Shown: positions 28,938 to 42,200 of the stretch, piece after piece
Layout of the letters: each line of letters begins with the position of its first letter
How positions within the stretch are numbered: the stretch's first letter is position 1
Origin: Verrucomicrobiota bacterium
Lineage (GTDB): Bacteria; Verrucomicrobiota; Verrucomicrobiia; Limisphaerales; CAIMTB01
Length of the DNA stretch: 52,854 bases
Reading direction: 5' to 3'
Assembly (NCBI GenBank): GCA_963205105.1
Contig: CAUJJW010000300.1
Coordinates: 1 to 52,854, forward strand
Made by a program: the position numbers and the translations under genes
Notes under the pieces: generated by a model
What the model saw: only the letters and a program-made list of their open reading frames with translations
Database searches by the model: none
Told to the model about the DNA's origin: nothing

Positions 28938-29615
28938 ATGAAAACGATTCCTTGCGGTTTCAAACGTCTCGCATTCTTGGCCGCGTGGGTTGCCGGACCT
29001 CCCGTGGTTCTGGCTGCCGATATTTCCCTCTTTGAATTCGGCCTGCTCAAGGATGGGGTGCACTCCACCGACGTTCCCAGCGGCGGAAGTTTCGATCCTG
29101 GAACCGGGCTCGGCTCGATCGTGATGTCTTTCAGCAGCCATGGCTCTCACCAGGGTGCCGTGTATGTCGACCATGAGCTTTCGGAGACCCTGAACACGTT
29201 CTTCAACGAACTGGGCTCACCCCAGGGGACCGCTCCCGCCGGGTTGTCCTGGGAAATCGATGAACCCGGCTTTTCCGGGGATCCGGGCGATATCTTCGAC
29301 CACTTCCTGGCCGGTTCGCTGGACAATTCCGTGGGGAAAAGCGGCCCCGACGACGTCTCCATGGCGTTGGCGTGGAATTTTTCGCTTCAACCCGGCGAGA
29401 CCGGCAGTTTGGCGTTCCTCCTGGGAACCGAGGCGCCCAGCGGGTTTCACCTGCGCCATTCCGATCCCGACAGCGGGGAATCCGTCTATTTCTCCGCCGC
29501 GTTGCGCATCCTGCCTCCCTCGAACTCGGTGGCTGATGGAGGAGGAGGAACCTCCCTGGTAGCCATCGCCGCGGTGGCGATGCTCGCGCGCTGGCGTCAA
29601 GGACGGCGGGGCTGA
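28938..29615 (+). CDS. Secreted protein with VPDSG/PEP-CTERM-like sorting tail
   Basis: 225 residues from ATG 28938; an in-frame ATG at 28845 would put about 30 residues ahead of the signal peptide. The signal peptide runs to about LAAD. The body (SIVMSFSSHGSHQGAVYVDH, FSLQPGETGSLAFLLGT, FHLRHSDPDSGESVYFSA) reads as the beta-sandwich type common among exosortase substrates. The tail is SVADGGGGTSLVAIAAVAML then ARWRQGRRG. A VPDGG/VPDSG-like motif, hydrophobic helix and arginine cluster fit the Verrucomicrobial variant of PEP-CTERM sorting, with A in place of P. Function otherwise unknown. Confidence 0.7.
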   Translation: MKTIPCGFKRLAFLAAWVAGPPVVLAADISLFEFGLLKDGVHSTDVPSGGSFDPGTGLGSIVMSFSSHGSHQGAVYVDHELSETLNTFFNELGSPQGTAPAGLSWEIDEPGFSGDPGDIFDHFLAGSLDNSVGKSGPDDVSMALAWNFSLQPGETGSLAFLLGTEAPSGFHLRHSDPDSGESVYFSAALRILPPSNSVADGGGGTSLVAIAAVAMLARWRQGRRG

Positions 29616-29718
29616 CCCACGCCAAGCACGGTGAATGGGGATCCCCCCATTATGGAATCGGCCTGTTCACCGCCCATGAAGCTCCCCATGCAAGCTATCG
29701 CGAGGGTTGAAGCCGGCT

Positions 29719-29893
29719 CCCTCACCCCAACCCTCTCCCGGAGGGAGAGGGTGTCCCTTCTGTCGCGCAACGACAGGCCCCAACTCCATCCGTACGAGCC
29801 GTCTCAACTCGTTCCAGCGAACGCCTGCCTCGGCCCTGCAAACTTCGCGGAGCATTTTCTCCTTCTCCCTCCGGTAGAAGGCCGGGATGAGGG
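29719..29893. repeat. 175-bp intergenic element with inverted ends
   Basis: The left end CCCTCACCCCAACCCTC (29719-29735) and right end GAAGGCCGGGATGAGGG (29877-29893) are imperfect inverted repeats. Inside, ACCCTCTCCC-GGA-GGGAGAGGGT (29730-29752) is a perfect hairpin. Such CCCTCTCCC-type units recur between genes in many bacteria. No coding potential. It lies within the 607-bp gene-free stretch 29616-30222. Confidence 0.6.
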
Positions 29894-29986
29894 CCGCCTG
29901 CTCCGCTCCTCGCGCCCCGGTTCATCATCCCCAGACGTATCCAATTTCTGGAAAACGTTCCTGCCCATGAACCGTGCCCCCGTAGC

Positions 29987-30119
29987 GGCGGGCGTCCCGC
30001 CTGCCGTAGAGGGGGGCGTCTCGCCCCCCGGAGGTCCTCGGTTCATGGCCCGTGAGCAGGTCGATTTCAAACAGCGCGATTCCCATAGGAACCGCGGGAA
30101 TTCCGGCGGGCGTCCCGCC
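29987..30119. repeat. Cluster of three GC hairpins upstream of the giant gene
   Basis: GGCGGG-CGT-CCCGCC occurs at 29987-30001 and again at 30105-30119. Between them is GGGGGGCG-TCT-CGCCCCCC (30011-30029). These REP-like hairpins fill the space before the giant RHS gene at 30223 and might mark repeat-mediated recombination or affect transcription into it. Confidence 0.6.
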
Positions 30120-30222
30120 CAACGCTACGGACGCTCGGTGCTCAGAATCCCATGAATCCTCCGTGGTCCCATCCACCTGCCCCCCTTCTCGCTGATCGCT
30201 CTTCCTCCCTCGCCGAAATCCC

Positions 30223-33200
30223 ATGAGCCCCTTCCTCCGACGCCATCCCCTCGGCCGTCTCCTCCATCAGTGCCTGGTCTGGACGCTCATCCTCGCGATG
30301 ACCGATGCCAACGCCCAGACGCTCACCGGCAGTCACCTGCTTCACGGAGCCCAATTGTTGCTGGCGTCCTCAGGCCGGGAGTTCCAAAACTTTAGCCCTT
30401 CACCGATTCGCCATGGGAATCGCCCCAACGCTCCCAGCACATCCGCAGTAACGCCGGGGAAGGCGCCGTGGGTGGCCAGCCCCAGTTTCCTCGCCAACCT
30501 GACCTTGCCGTCGATGGCCTCCTCACCGCGGACGGTCCCGTCGCGTACTCTGGAGGTGCCATCCGCGCGCCCGGACCTCGGCGCCTCTCAGATCCTGCGC
30601 CTAGCTCAGGCATCCACCACGTTCGATCCTGATCCTTCCGACCCGGCCTGCTTCGACGCCGTCGCCCGCCCCAAACCCGGCAAGGTGCAAATCGACTGGT
30701 CCCCAGTCCCAGGGGCTGAACGGTATGAAATTCACCGGGGCTCGGACACCGAACCCGTCGTGTTCCAGAAAGTCGGCGACGCCGCCTCCAATCTGTCCAC
30801 GTTCCTGGACGCCAGCGTTCCCAACGAACAGACCTACCTCTATTTCGTCAGGGCCATCGGCGGCGGCGCCTCCTGCGATTCGACCGTGGCCAGCGCCCAT
30901 CCCACCACCCGCCGCGGCACGTTCAATTATCCCCCGGTCATTTACTCCCGTCCCATCACGCAAGGGCTCGTCGGCGTTCCCTACCGATACCACCTGCGCG
31001 CCTCCGATCCGTATCCGGGCGACCCGGTGCGCTATGAAGTCGTCGAAGGACCCGAGGGCATGGACATCGATCCGACCACCGGCTGGGTCGAATGGCAGGC
31101 GGTGGTCGGCACACATCCGGTGACGTTGCTCGCCGACGACGACCGGGGAGGGACGGATCTTCAGTCTTTCGTGCTCCAGGTCCTTCAGCCCAATCGCCCG
31201 CCGATCGCCGACCCCGGTCTGAACCGGGTGGTTCATGTCACCACGCTGGTCACCCTCGACGGCTCCCAGTCCCTGGATCCCGATAACGACCCACTTTCGT
31301 TCGTCTGGAGCCTGGTGGACCAACCCGCCGGCGGCACTGCCGTCCTGACGGACCCTGAATCGCCCCAACCCAGCCTCGTTCCGAACCAGATCGGAACCTA
31401 CCGGCTCCAGCTCGTCGTTCACGACGGGAAGGTTCCAAGCGAACCGGCGTGGGTGGAGGTCGTGGCCGGGAACACCCCGCCGGTGGCCCATGCCGGCCCC
31501 GCGGCGAACGTCCCGTTGAATGCCACCGTCCGACTCGATGGCAGCCGATCCTCCGATGCAGACGGCGATCCGATCACGTACCGTTGGTCCATTCTGAGCC
31601 GCCCCACGGGAAGCACGGCATCCCTGCTCGGGGAAACGTTGGTTCAGCCCAGCTTCACCGCGGATCGCCGAGGGGAGTTCGTGCTCGAACTGGTCGTCGA
31701 TGACGGATTCGAGAGCAGTCTGCCCAGCCAGGTCACCATCACCGTCAGCAATACGGCGCCGCTCGCCAACGCCGGTACCGACACCACCGTCCCGCTGAAC
31801 GCCACGGTCACGCTCGATGGCAGTGGTTCGTCCGATGTCGACGGCGATCCTCTCCAGTACCGCTGGTCGCTGGTGAGCCAGCCTCCCGGGAGCAACGCCC
31901 GGTTGGTCGGTGAAACCTCGGTTCGTCCTACGTTCATCGCAGGTCGACGGGGTGAGTTCATCGCGGAATTGATCGTGCACGACGGCACCGACGACAGCGC
32001 GCCCGACCGGGTGACCATCAGCACGATCAACTCGATCCCCGTCGCCCACGCCGGCCCGGACCAGACCGCGCCGGTTCTGACCACGGTGACTCTTGATGGC
32101 ACCTTGTCCTCCGACCCCGACAACGATCCGTTGACCTACCGCTGGTCCGTGGTTTCCCAGCCCATCGGCAGCGCCATCGCCTTGTCGGACGCCACCGCCG
32201 GGCAACCCACGTTTCAGATCTTGGTGCCTGGCAATTACCTGTTCGAACTGATTGTGCACGACGGGTACGCCGACAGCGTCGCCGATTCCGTGACCATCAG
32301 CACGGTGAACAGCCGGCCCGTCGCCAAGGCGGGTGACGACCTCGAAGTCCGGGCCGGAACGTTGGTCCGCTTGAACGGCACCGGTTCATCGGATGTGGAC
32401 AAGGACCCCCTGACGTACGCGTGGTCGATGCTGTCCACACCCGATCCCAACCTTCCGGTCGCGTTCGACGATCCGACGTCCCCGACGCCGACCTTCCTGG
32501 CCACACAGGTGGGTGTGCACGTCGTGCAGTTGATCGTTCAGGACGGGGCGACAAACAGCGAACCCGACACCCTGACCGTGACCGTGGTGCCCGCCTTGGT
32601 GGCGGTGCCGGACGTGGTCGGCATGCCCCAGGCGCAGGCGGAGTCCACCCTAGTCAACGCCACGCTCGCCGTGGGCGCGATCGCCACCGCCTATCACTCG
32701 ACCGTCCCGGCGGGACGCGTGATCAGCCAGAACCCGCTGGCCGGAACGCTCGTCGAGCCGGCAACGGCTGTAGCGCTGGTGGTTTCACTCGGCCCGCCGC
32801 TGGTGGCGGTTCCCGACGTGGTGGGTGAATTGCAGGCCGATGCGGAACAACGGATCACCACGGCGACCCTGACCGTGGGCGGGATCACCCGCGCCTTCCA
32901 TCCGACGGTCCCGTTGGGTCGTGTTCTGGGACAGGATCCCGTTGGTGGAACCCTTGTTCTGCCAGCCACCTCCGTGGCCTTGGTTGTGTCCCTCGGGCCC
33001 GAGGTGCTCTGCGCCTTTGCTCCGGGCGAATTTGCCCAATGGCAGACGACCGTGGCACCCGTGCCGGAGGGTAAGACGCTGGGCTCGGTCGCACCCGCGT
33101 CATCGCCCGAATGCGCGTTGATCCTGCGGGAGGGCGACTCCTTCGAAGTCACCGCCCAGCGCACGTTCACGCTGCCTGCCGAACCCGGCATGTTGGTGAT

Positions 33201-36200
33201 CACCTACGAAACGCCGTCGTTCGACACCACCGCGACCGGCGCAATGCGGGACGCGTTCGAAGTCGCCTTGGTCGACGGGGCAGGGCGTCCGCTGACGACG
33301 ACGATTCAGGGGAATTCCGGTCTGCCCCCGGTGGCCGGGGGAATCCCCGCACCGCTGCCGCCGAGTCCGGATGCGTTGTTCAATCATACGGAAGGATTGC
33401 CGCCGTTCGTCGCTGCGGGGGCAGCCTACGTTCCAGGCCCCACGAACACCCTCGCCATCGATCTGCGAAGTCTCGCCCCGGGATCGAATGCCCGGCTGAT
33501 CCTGCGGTTGGTGAATAATGATGAGGACGACCAGACCGGGGTCCGCATTCGCGATGTGCGGTGGGACGTTTTCAAAAATCAGTTGAATCTTGGTGGGTCG
33601 CCCGACCGGGCGCTGTCCACCTTGCTTGGCCAAAGTGCCCAAGCGGGCGTAGCCAGCTCGGAGGAATCCAGAGCGGTGAACGGAACAACTTCAGGATGTG
33701 ATCCTGCGATCACGGGGGCGTCGAGGCCGGGTCCTGTCCCGAAAATCGTCGTGGGCGCTCCGTCGCCGTCCAGTTTTGGTACGATCAAGGTGTTTCAGGA
33801 TCGCAACGAGTTTCTTGTCACCACTCAGGCAGAGGACGCCACAGGGCCACTTCCGGACTTGGGCCTCATCCCGGGGGGGGCGGCTGGAATGGTCACACTG
33901 GGACAGGTGACGCTCACCATCTCATCACCTAGTTCCGAGCTCTACGTGGGCAGTCAGGGAACGTCGTTGCCGGATTGGACTGCAAGAAACCCAGGTCCCG
34001 ATATCGCCATTAGCGACATCGAAAACCTGAACATTGCTCTCGGAGCACCGGTGTATTCCCTGGGCTTCGACTTCGTGGAGCCTGAATTCGACGAGGGATA
34101 TGGGCCGTTCATCGACTCGACCTTCCAGGTGCAACTAAAGCGAGGAGGCACTTTGGTAGATACGTTTGAGTTCAATGTTCCGAACGACACTCCGACCTTT
34201 GTTGGTGTTTGGTCGCGATATCCATTCGATCGAGTCGAGATTCGGGAGACGACAGGTGGGATCGATGATGAATTCTTTGGTCGGGTTTACGCTGGGCTCG
34301 CGTCACCCCCAGCCGCTTCAACACCCCATGGTCCCACTTTGGCCATTACCGCTCCTGCAGATCAATTAACCACGCCCATTGGAACAACGATTCTAAGCGG
34401 CTACGCATTAGCCCAGACAAGCGTCGGTGCTGTGTCCAGCAGAAGTCTGGTTGGTGCCACGTATTTCGGTGAAGATGTCAGTGCTTGGTCCTACGGAGGG
34501 CTTAATGCCGTGCCTCGTCCTGTCATCATCAAAAACACGGAAGCGTCCGCAAGGGCGTTCCGTTCAAGATTGCCTGGGGTTCAGTCCCATACCTTTGAGG
34601 ATCATGGCAATGGAGATCAGCCAACAGATATTCTCTTTGGTACCAATGTCGCGCGCCTCTCAGGAGGACGCGAAATTCTAACGATTCCGGACCATGCGAG
34701 TACGTTCAACGGAATCTTCCCAGTATCGGGGACAAACGTCCTGATTCTTAAAGCCGATCGGATCAACTTCTTCAACCTGGATTTCCCAACACCGCAAGCT
34801 GCTTTCGGATTCTATGGAAATGATGTGGGAGAACCACTTGGCCTTGGCTTGGGAATTGTCTCCGCTTCGGGTGCAAGAACTGAAATCGATGTCCCCATTA
34901 CCAAACCACAAGGAAGTGGGGGATCGTTCTTTTTTGGAATTGTCTCGCCGCTTAACCATTTCACGCGAATTGAGTTTCAAGCCCAAGGAACCACAGAGGA
35001 CTGGTTTGGGTTCGACGACTTCACGATTGGTACCGCCGATCAAGTTGCCCCTACTACCGTCGCCAATCGGATCGTGCGCGTCACAGTCAACGGTTCGCTC
35101 GTCGAGGCCCTCGACCAAGGTGGTAACTTCTTCTTCCGAATCCAGATTCAGCCAGGTCGGAGCGTCTTCGAGGTGGTCGCCACGGATGCCTTCGACCAGA
35201 GCACCACCAATACGATCGAGGTGTTTGGAACGACTTGCATCGAGAATTTCGCCTCCCTGGGCGAGGTCTCAACCGCTCTGGCGCCCGAGTATGGCCGCAC
35301 CAGTTTCAACGATTCGACCGAGGTGTTGTATTCGGAACTTTCGCTGCGGAACTCGGGTCTCGAAGCGGTTGGAACGCCTCTCTACGTTGGGGTGACGCGC
35401 ATCAGCGGGGCCGGCGTGGAACTGCTCGCCCCGGATGGTGTCACCGCTGACGGCGTACCGTTCTACGACTTCAGCGCCGCGGTGAGCGGCAACTCCCTCC
35501 CCCCAGGCGCCGCCACCGCTGCTCGCACCCTGGCGTTCAGCAATCCGAATCGAACCCAGTTCAGCTACGAACTCGTGATCCTGGGGCGCCGCAACCAGCC
35601 CCCGACGATCACCTCCTTGCCCACGGTCACCGCGATGGCCAACCGCGCCTACAGCTACGACGCCGACGCCACGGACCCGGATAGCGACCCGCTGACCTAC
35701 ACTCTCGTAACCGGCCCATCCGGTCTGGCCATCGCCCCATCCAATGGCGTGCTGACCTGGTCCCCGAGCGACTCAGACCTCGGCACCCACGACATCACCC
35801 TCCGAGTCGAGGACGGTCGAGGAGGCCCCACCGAACAGCGCTATCTTCTCTCGGTCTCCGCCCCCCCGGCGAATCGGCCGCCGTACTTCACCTCAACTCC
35901 CGTCACAACTGCAGCTTTCCCCCCGCCTGATTGTCGGCCACTGGCAGGAATCATCAGTTGGTGGGACATGGACTCAGTGGTAAACTCTGGATTTGCAGAT
36001 ATCGTCGGCAACAATCAGGCAAGTTCCGCCGTAGGGCTTATACAAAGCCAGGGCCTTGTGAATATGGCGCTGACGTTCGATGGCACGGCCTTTCTAACTG
36101 CAAGCGACAGCGATCTATATGCGTTTGGTACAAACAGTTTCTCAATTGAGCTCTGGGCAAACTGGGGTCGATTGGGCGGTGGGACTGTCGAGAGACCCGG

Positions 36201-39200
36201 AGATGTGCTGGTAGCGAACGACGAGCAGAGTGGGGTGTATCGAAAGTGGTTCTTAGCGCTAGGTGGTGGGTTTCTCTATTTTCACATCAATAGCCCGGAC
36301 TACGGACCGCAGTTCTTTCCGTTGGTTCCATTCTCACCAGTTCCGGGTCAATGGTACCACATCGGCCTCACGCGGAGTGGGCCGACCTATCGGCTGTACA
36401 TTGATGGAATCGAGAGGGGGGTTGCCATAAACGAGGACGCTATCGACAATCCTAATGCACCATTGACTATTGGTTGGGGAGAGATGGACTCAGGCGCTTT
36501 CCGTGGGATGCTGGATGAATTAACGATTTACAATCGCGACCTGTCCGCAAAAGAGGTTAGCGCCATCTATGCAGCCGGAGCACAGGGAAAGTGCAGACCC
36601 CGAAACTATCAAAGTTCACAGGCGTTCTATGCCTATGATGCCGCGGCGATTGACCCCGATCTAGACGGAGTCGCTTATACTATAATTGGGGGACCGGACG
36701 GGATGTCGATAGATTCGCAAACCGGGAAAGTCAGTTGGGAGCCAGGCATCGATCAGATCGGCCAGCACCAAGTTTCGCTTGCAGCCTCGGATGGAAATGG
36801 TGGCTCCGCCATTCAGAGTTTTGTGGTGACAATTCAAGGTGCGGCGGGAAATCGCGACCCGGCGATTGTAAGCGATCCGATCACGTCGGTGGTCCAAGAT
36901 CAGAGCTATCGCTATCCAGTCCGTGCCATGGATCCGGATGGAGATAGTCTAGAATTTGCCCTGACTAGGGCTCCATCAGGAATGGGGATTGATAAGTCTA
37001 CCGGGTTGATTCAGTGGGACCCACCTGCGGACTTCTTCGTGCGAGGTCTCCGAGTCATGGACGACATGGATTTTAGCGCGGGAAGCTGGGATATCCGCAG
37101 CAAAGTGGATGTAAACACTTCATCGAGCATCGCTATTCGCGATCGCGCTACAGGTGGCAATGAAGGACGGTTTTTGGAGATCGATTTTGGAATGGGTCGT
37201 GCGAACATTCTCGGGAAGGGGCCTGAGGCATGGGTTTTCGTGTCGCCGCAGGGGATGGCTCATGACCCCAGCTCGCAAGGAGCAGTTCGATTTATCGATT
37301 ATTCAGAAGATAGGCGATCGATTATCCGGCCGAAGTTTGCTCCGTTCGGCCAGCAAGGCGGACTGGCAATCCTGCAAGGTGGAAAGGTTTATGCCCACGT
37401 GGTTGCAACAGGCGACAAATCAACGTGGGAACGGTTCGCATTTACGAATCTTACGGAGTTGGACTTCGTTTTTCTCGATTACGATGAAAACGGGCTTAAC
37501 CGAGGCCGGAACGCCAATGGACAAGGTGGACGGAATCGGCCGGATTTCTCTGCCTCGGGAGCGCTTATGGAGTTTGGAATAGTGCGGGCTATGAATAGTT
37601 CACCATGGGCGGACAATGGATATCGTGTCGTCGAGGGCGTCGATAACTGGAAGGTTGAAGTATTTGCCAATCTACTCGAAGAGATTGGCTTGTTGGTGAG
37701 CGATGGTAATGGGGGGCTTGCGCAGCAAGAATATTCGATTTCCCCATCTCGCGCCGGAGCTATAGTGGGAGCTGTATTCTCCGATATGAACAGAGATGGC
37801 GTGTGGAATCGTGCGGAGGATCTCTGGGTGGGAAGGAATCGCTACCTTCTCGGGAGTGGTGCGAAATCCGGTGTTTTATCTAATTTCGGTTCGGAGGTGA
37901 TGGCAGTGGGGCCTGATGGACTGATTTACGAAGTGGACACTTTTGGAAGACGGCTTCTGCGATACAATGCAGAGACGATGAGGCTGGTAGATGTTGCCTT
38001 GGAAGATGATGGTCTGTATTGGGCATACAGTTTGGTATTTGGAAAGGACAATGATGTTTTTGTGATGGATTTGTTGAACTCAAGAGTTTTGCGATACAGC
38101 CTGGCTTCCAAGAATCTCATTGGTGTTGTAGGGCAGGGAAGCGGTTTGCAGGGGGCATGGGGGGGGGCAGTCGGAGGGAACGGAAATTTATACGTGGCCA
38201 GCCATAACAATTCTCGTATTTACGAGTATGCCCGTGGCACTGGAGCCGTTGTTAAATGGTGGGCGGCACCGGGGACTCCAACGGGCGTGACCTTTGGACC
38301 TGATGGAATGTTGTATGCTGGAACATTCCAGAATGACAATGTGTTACGTTTTGACCCTGCACGGGGTGTATTATTGAATCAATTCATCCCTTCCGGACGT
38401 GGTGGATTGGACGTTGCTGTCTGGTTAGGGTTTTCTAGTGGTGGCAGTCTTTTTGTTAGGAGTGCTGTCAATGACAGAACCTTGGAGTTCGATGGGCATA
38501 CGGGGCAGTATTTGAGGGTTCTGGACTCCGTTACTGGCAACATAGGTTTTGTCACAGGTAACTCTTCGGAACCGGGCATATCGTCCGCCACTGTTTTCGT
38601 GGACCTGAATCGTAACGGACGCCGGGATTCTAACGAGGCATTCTCACTCACCGACGAGAACGGCCAATACACCATCACCAATTTGGGTGACGGGGTGCAT
38701 TATTTGCGTCAGGACATGAGCCATGGATGGCGGAGGTCAGATCTAAGCACGCACGAACATCGAGTCCAGGTGGCAGCGGGTGCAACCGTTTGGGGCATCA
38801 ATTTTGGGAATGTGGAAGTCGGTGACTCCATGACTCCTTCAGCGCCGCAGTTTGCGACGACTCCCGTTACTGTTGGAGAGGTGGGGCAGAACTACCGCTA
38901 TGACTCTGAAGCGGTAGATCTGGATGATGATGCTCTGGCGTATGAGTTAATCCTTGGGCCTTCAGGAATGGGTGTCGAACGGGATGTGGGGACCGTATTT
39001 TGGCGTCCCGAACGCGCCCAGGTCGGCGCCCACGACGTGGTGCTTCGGGTGCAGGACGGACGCGGAGGGGTGGATCTGCAGGCCTGGCAGATCCAGGTGG
39101 TTGGGGGCAACACGGCCCCCGTGATCACCAGCGCCGCACCGCTTCAAGGTGTGGCGGACATTCCGTATTTCTACGAGGTTCGGGCCCAGGACGCCGAGAA

Positions 39201-42200
39201 TGATGAGATCACTTTGTCGCTCGTTTCCGGTCCGGTAGGTATGTCGCTCGTGGCGGAACCACCGCCGGCTTTCTTGCCGCCCGGGTTGGTTTGGAGTGCG
39301 GTCGCTCTCCTGCGTTGGACGCCGTCGACGACCGATGTGGGCGATCACCCGGTTGTCATTCTGGCCACCGACGCCCGGGGCGCGGAGAGCTTCCAGTCCT
39401 TCACCCTCTCGGTGGTGGCCACCGCGCCCAACGACCTACCGGTGATCACCTCGACGCCCCGTCGAACAGTTCGAGCCGGAGCCCCTTATCTGTACCTGCT
39501 GACGGCATCCGACCCGAATAGCGATCCACTCGAATTCCGGACGGTCAGCGTGCCTTCGGGAATGACGTTGGAAGGTGCGGGAACCGCGCTGGCGCGGGAA
39601 TTGCGCTGGTCGCCCACCGCGGCGCAGATCGGTTCCCATCCGATCACGCTGGAGGTGGTTGATGGTCGCGGCGGGGTGGCGACGCAGTCCTTCACCCTTG
39701 AAGTGGTGACCGACGCCGCCAATGGCGCTCCCGTCATCACCTCCTTGCCTCGGACGGCTGCGGTCGCCGATCGCGTGTACGCCTACGATGCCACGGCGGA
39801 AGACCCCGACGCGGATCCAGTCCTGTGGGAATTGGTGACGGGTCCAGCGGGTATGTCGATGGACGCTCGGCGTGGGGCCTTGCGGTGGAGTCCCACAAGG
39901 GATGCCTTGGGCGCTCAGGCCGTGACCATTCGCGCCACCGACCCGTTTGGAGCCACCGGCGAGCAGTCCTTTGACCTCCAGGTTCGCGCCGCCAATCAGC
40001 CGCCTGCCATCGTGTCGTTCCCGACGACCGAGGCCAGCGTGGGGGAACTCTTCCTCTACGGTGTTCGTGCGACCGATGGTGAAGGCGACCCGATCACTTT
40101 CCGCATCGTGACCGGGCCAGCGGGGGCCACGCTCGCGACCATTCCGGGAAGTGCGCCGGGCACGGCGACCGGCAACCTGTTGTGGACCCCTACCCTCGGG
40201 CAGGCCGGATTCCAGACATTCATCGTGGAGGCCAACGACGGCAACGGGGGAGTCGCCAGCCAGAATTTCGTGGTTTTAGTGACGGAAACGCCCAAGAACC
40301 GTCCGCCCGCCATCACCTCCGCGCCGATCACGGCCGCCCGGCCCGACCAGCCATACAGATATGACGTCACGGCCTCCGATCCCGACGGTGGCACGCTCAG
40401 CTTCCAGTTGGTCACCGGCCCTGCCGGGATGACGCTCGGCTCCCGCCTATCCGCTTCCAGTATGTCGCTCGTCTGGACGCCCACTTCGGCGCAAGCCGGA
40501 GCCCATGAGGTGCTCGTCACGGCGGTGGATGCCCAAGGGGCAGGCGCCCGGCAGCGGTTCCAGGTCAACGTGCGGGCCAATCAGTTGCCGACCATCCAGT
40601 CCGCGCCGCCCACCACCGTTCTGGCGGGGACCACCTATCGCTATGGCGTGCGCGCGGTCGATCCCGACGAGGACCGGTTGCGCTACGAGTTGGCGGAGAA
40701 TCCGGCCGGAATGACCCTGGACGCTTATGGCCAGATCGTCTGGCCCACCGCAGCCGATGCCTCGGGAACCCACGCCGTGAAGGTCCTGGTTTCCGATCCG
40801 TTCGGTGGCCTGGCCTCCCAAACGTTCGAGGTCACGGTTCAACCCGACACCCAAAAGCCAACTGTTAAGCTTCAGATCGTGGCCTTGTTGGTGGATGACG
40901 AGGGTCGCAAGGTGGTGGAAATCGGGAAGCCGGTCCAAATCCGCGCCACGGCAGCGGACAATGTCGGCGTCCAAAACTTCCGCTTACAGGCCGGCACCGT
41001 GGAACTCGTGGTGGATGCCAACGGCCAGGCGACGGCGATCTTCAGTCGTCCCGCTTTTGTGGATGTGGTGGCCACGGCCACCGACTTGGCCGGAAATGTG
41101 GGGAAGGACGACGAAACCATCCGGGTGGTGGACCTCACCGCCGCGGGCAATCCCGAGTTGACGATCGAAAGCCCGGCGGACGAGGACCCCTTGACCCAGC
41201 CGACTCCTGTGCGCATTCGCATCCGCAGCGCGGCGCCGCTGGTCGAGTATGTGGTCGAGTACGCCACCGCGAGTGACGTCGATCTTTCCAATATCGCGGG
41301 CAACAACGCCGCGTTCACGTTACTCCGCCGGGTCACGTTGCCGGCCGACACGCGGGAGGTTCCCAGTGTCGAAGCCGCGGTCTTCGATCCGACGATGCTG
41401 CTGAACGACAGCTACCTGATTCGCGTCACCATCACCGACATCAACAATCGGAAACGTATCGAAGGCGTTCTGGTGCACGTGCAGGGCAACCTGAAATTCG
41501 GCGAGTTCCGCCTCGAGTTCACCGATCTCGCGGTGCCGGTGGCCGGGATTCCGATCCAGATCACCCGCGTCTACGACTCCCGGCTCTCGAAGCGCTCAGG
41601 CGATTTCGGACATGGCTGGTCGTTGGGAGTGCGCGACGCGCAGATCCGGGAAACCCTGCGCCAGGGCACCTTCTACCCCGGGACCCGCGTTTACCTGAAT
41701 GCCCCGGATGGACGGCGCATTGGATTCACGGTTCGGCCTGAACTGGTGGGGGCGTTTGGGTTCACCTTCGTGAAGGCCCGGTTCACCCCGGACCCTGGGG
41801 TGTACGACACGCTGGAGATCATCGGCGATCCGACCGCTATCCTCTACCAGGGCCTGTTCCTGGGTGGCCTGGGCGACGAGAACTTCAATCCCAGCCAGTA
41901 CCGGCTGACCACCAAGGACGGCACGGTCTACGACTATGATCAGTCCGCCGGTCTCCAGCAGGTGGTGGACTCGAACGCCAACCGTCTCGTGCTCACTCGG
42001 GACGGGGTGTTCCACTACCTCTCGGGCCAGACGACTCCTGACCAGAGCATCCCGTTTACCCGCGACGCCCGCGGTCGAATCACCCAGATCACCGATCCCG
42101 CCGGCAACACCCTGCGTTACACCTATGACGCAGCCGGAGATCTGAGGACCTTCACTGACCAGGAGGCCAACGTCACTCAGTACGGCTACGACACCGCCCG

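Noticed and set aside
30601..32259. 552-codon minus-strand open frame under the RHS gene
   Set aside because: Antisense of repeated PKD-like modules; its periodicity comes from the sense gene.
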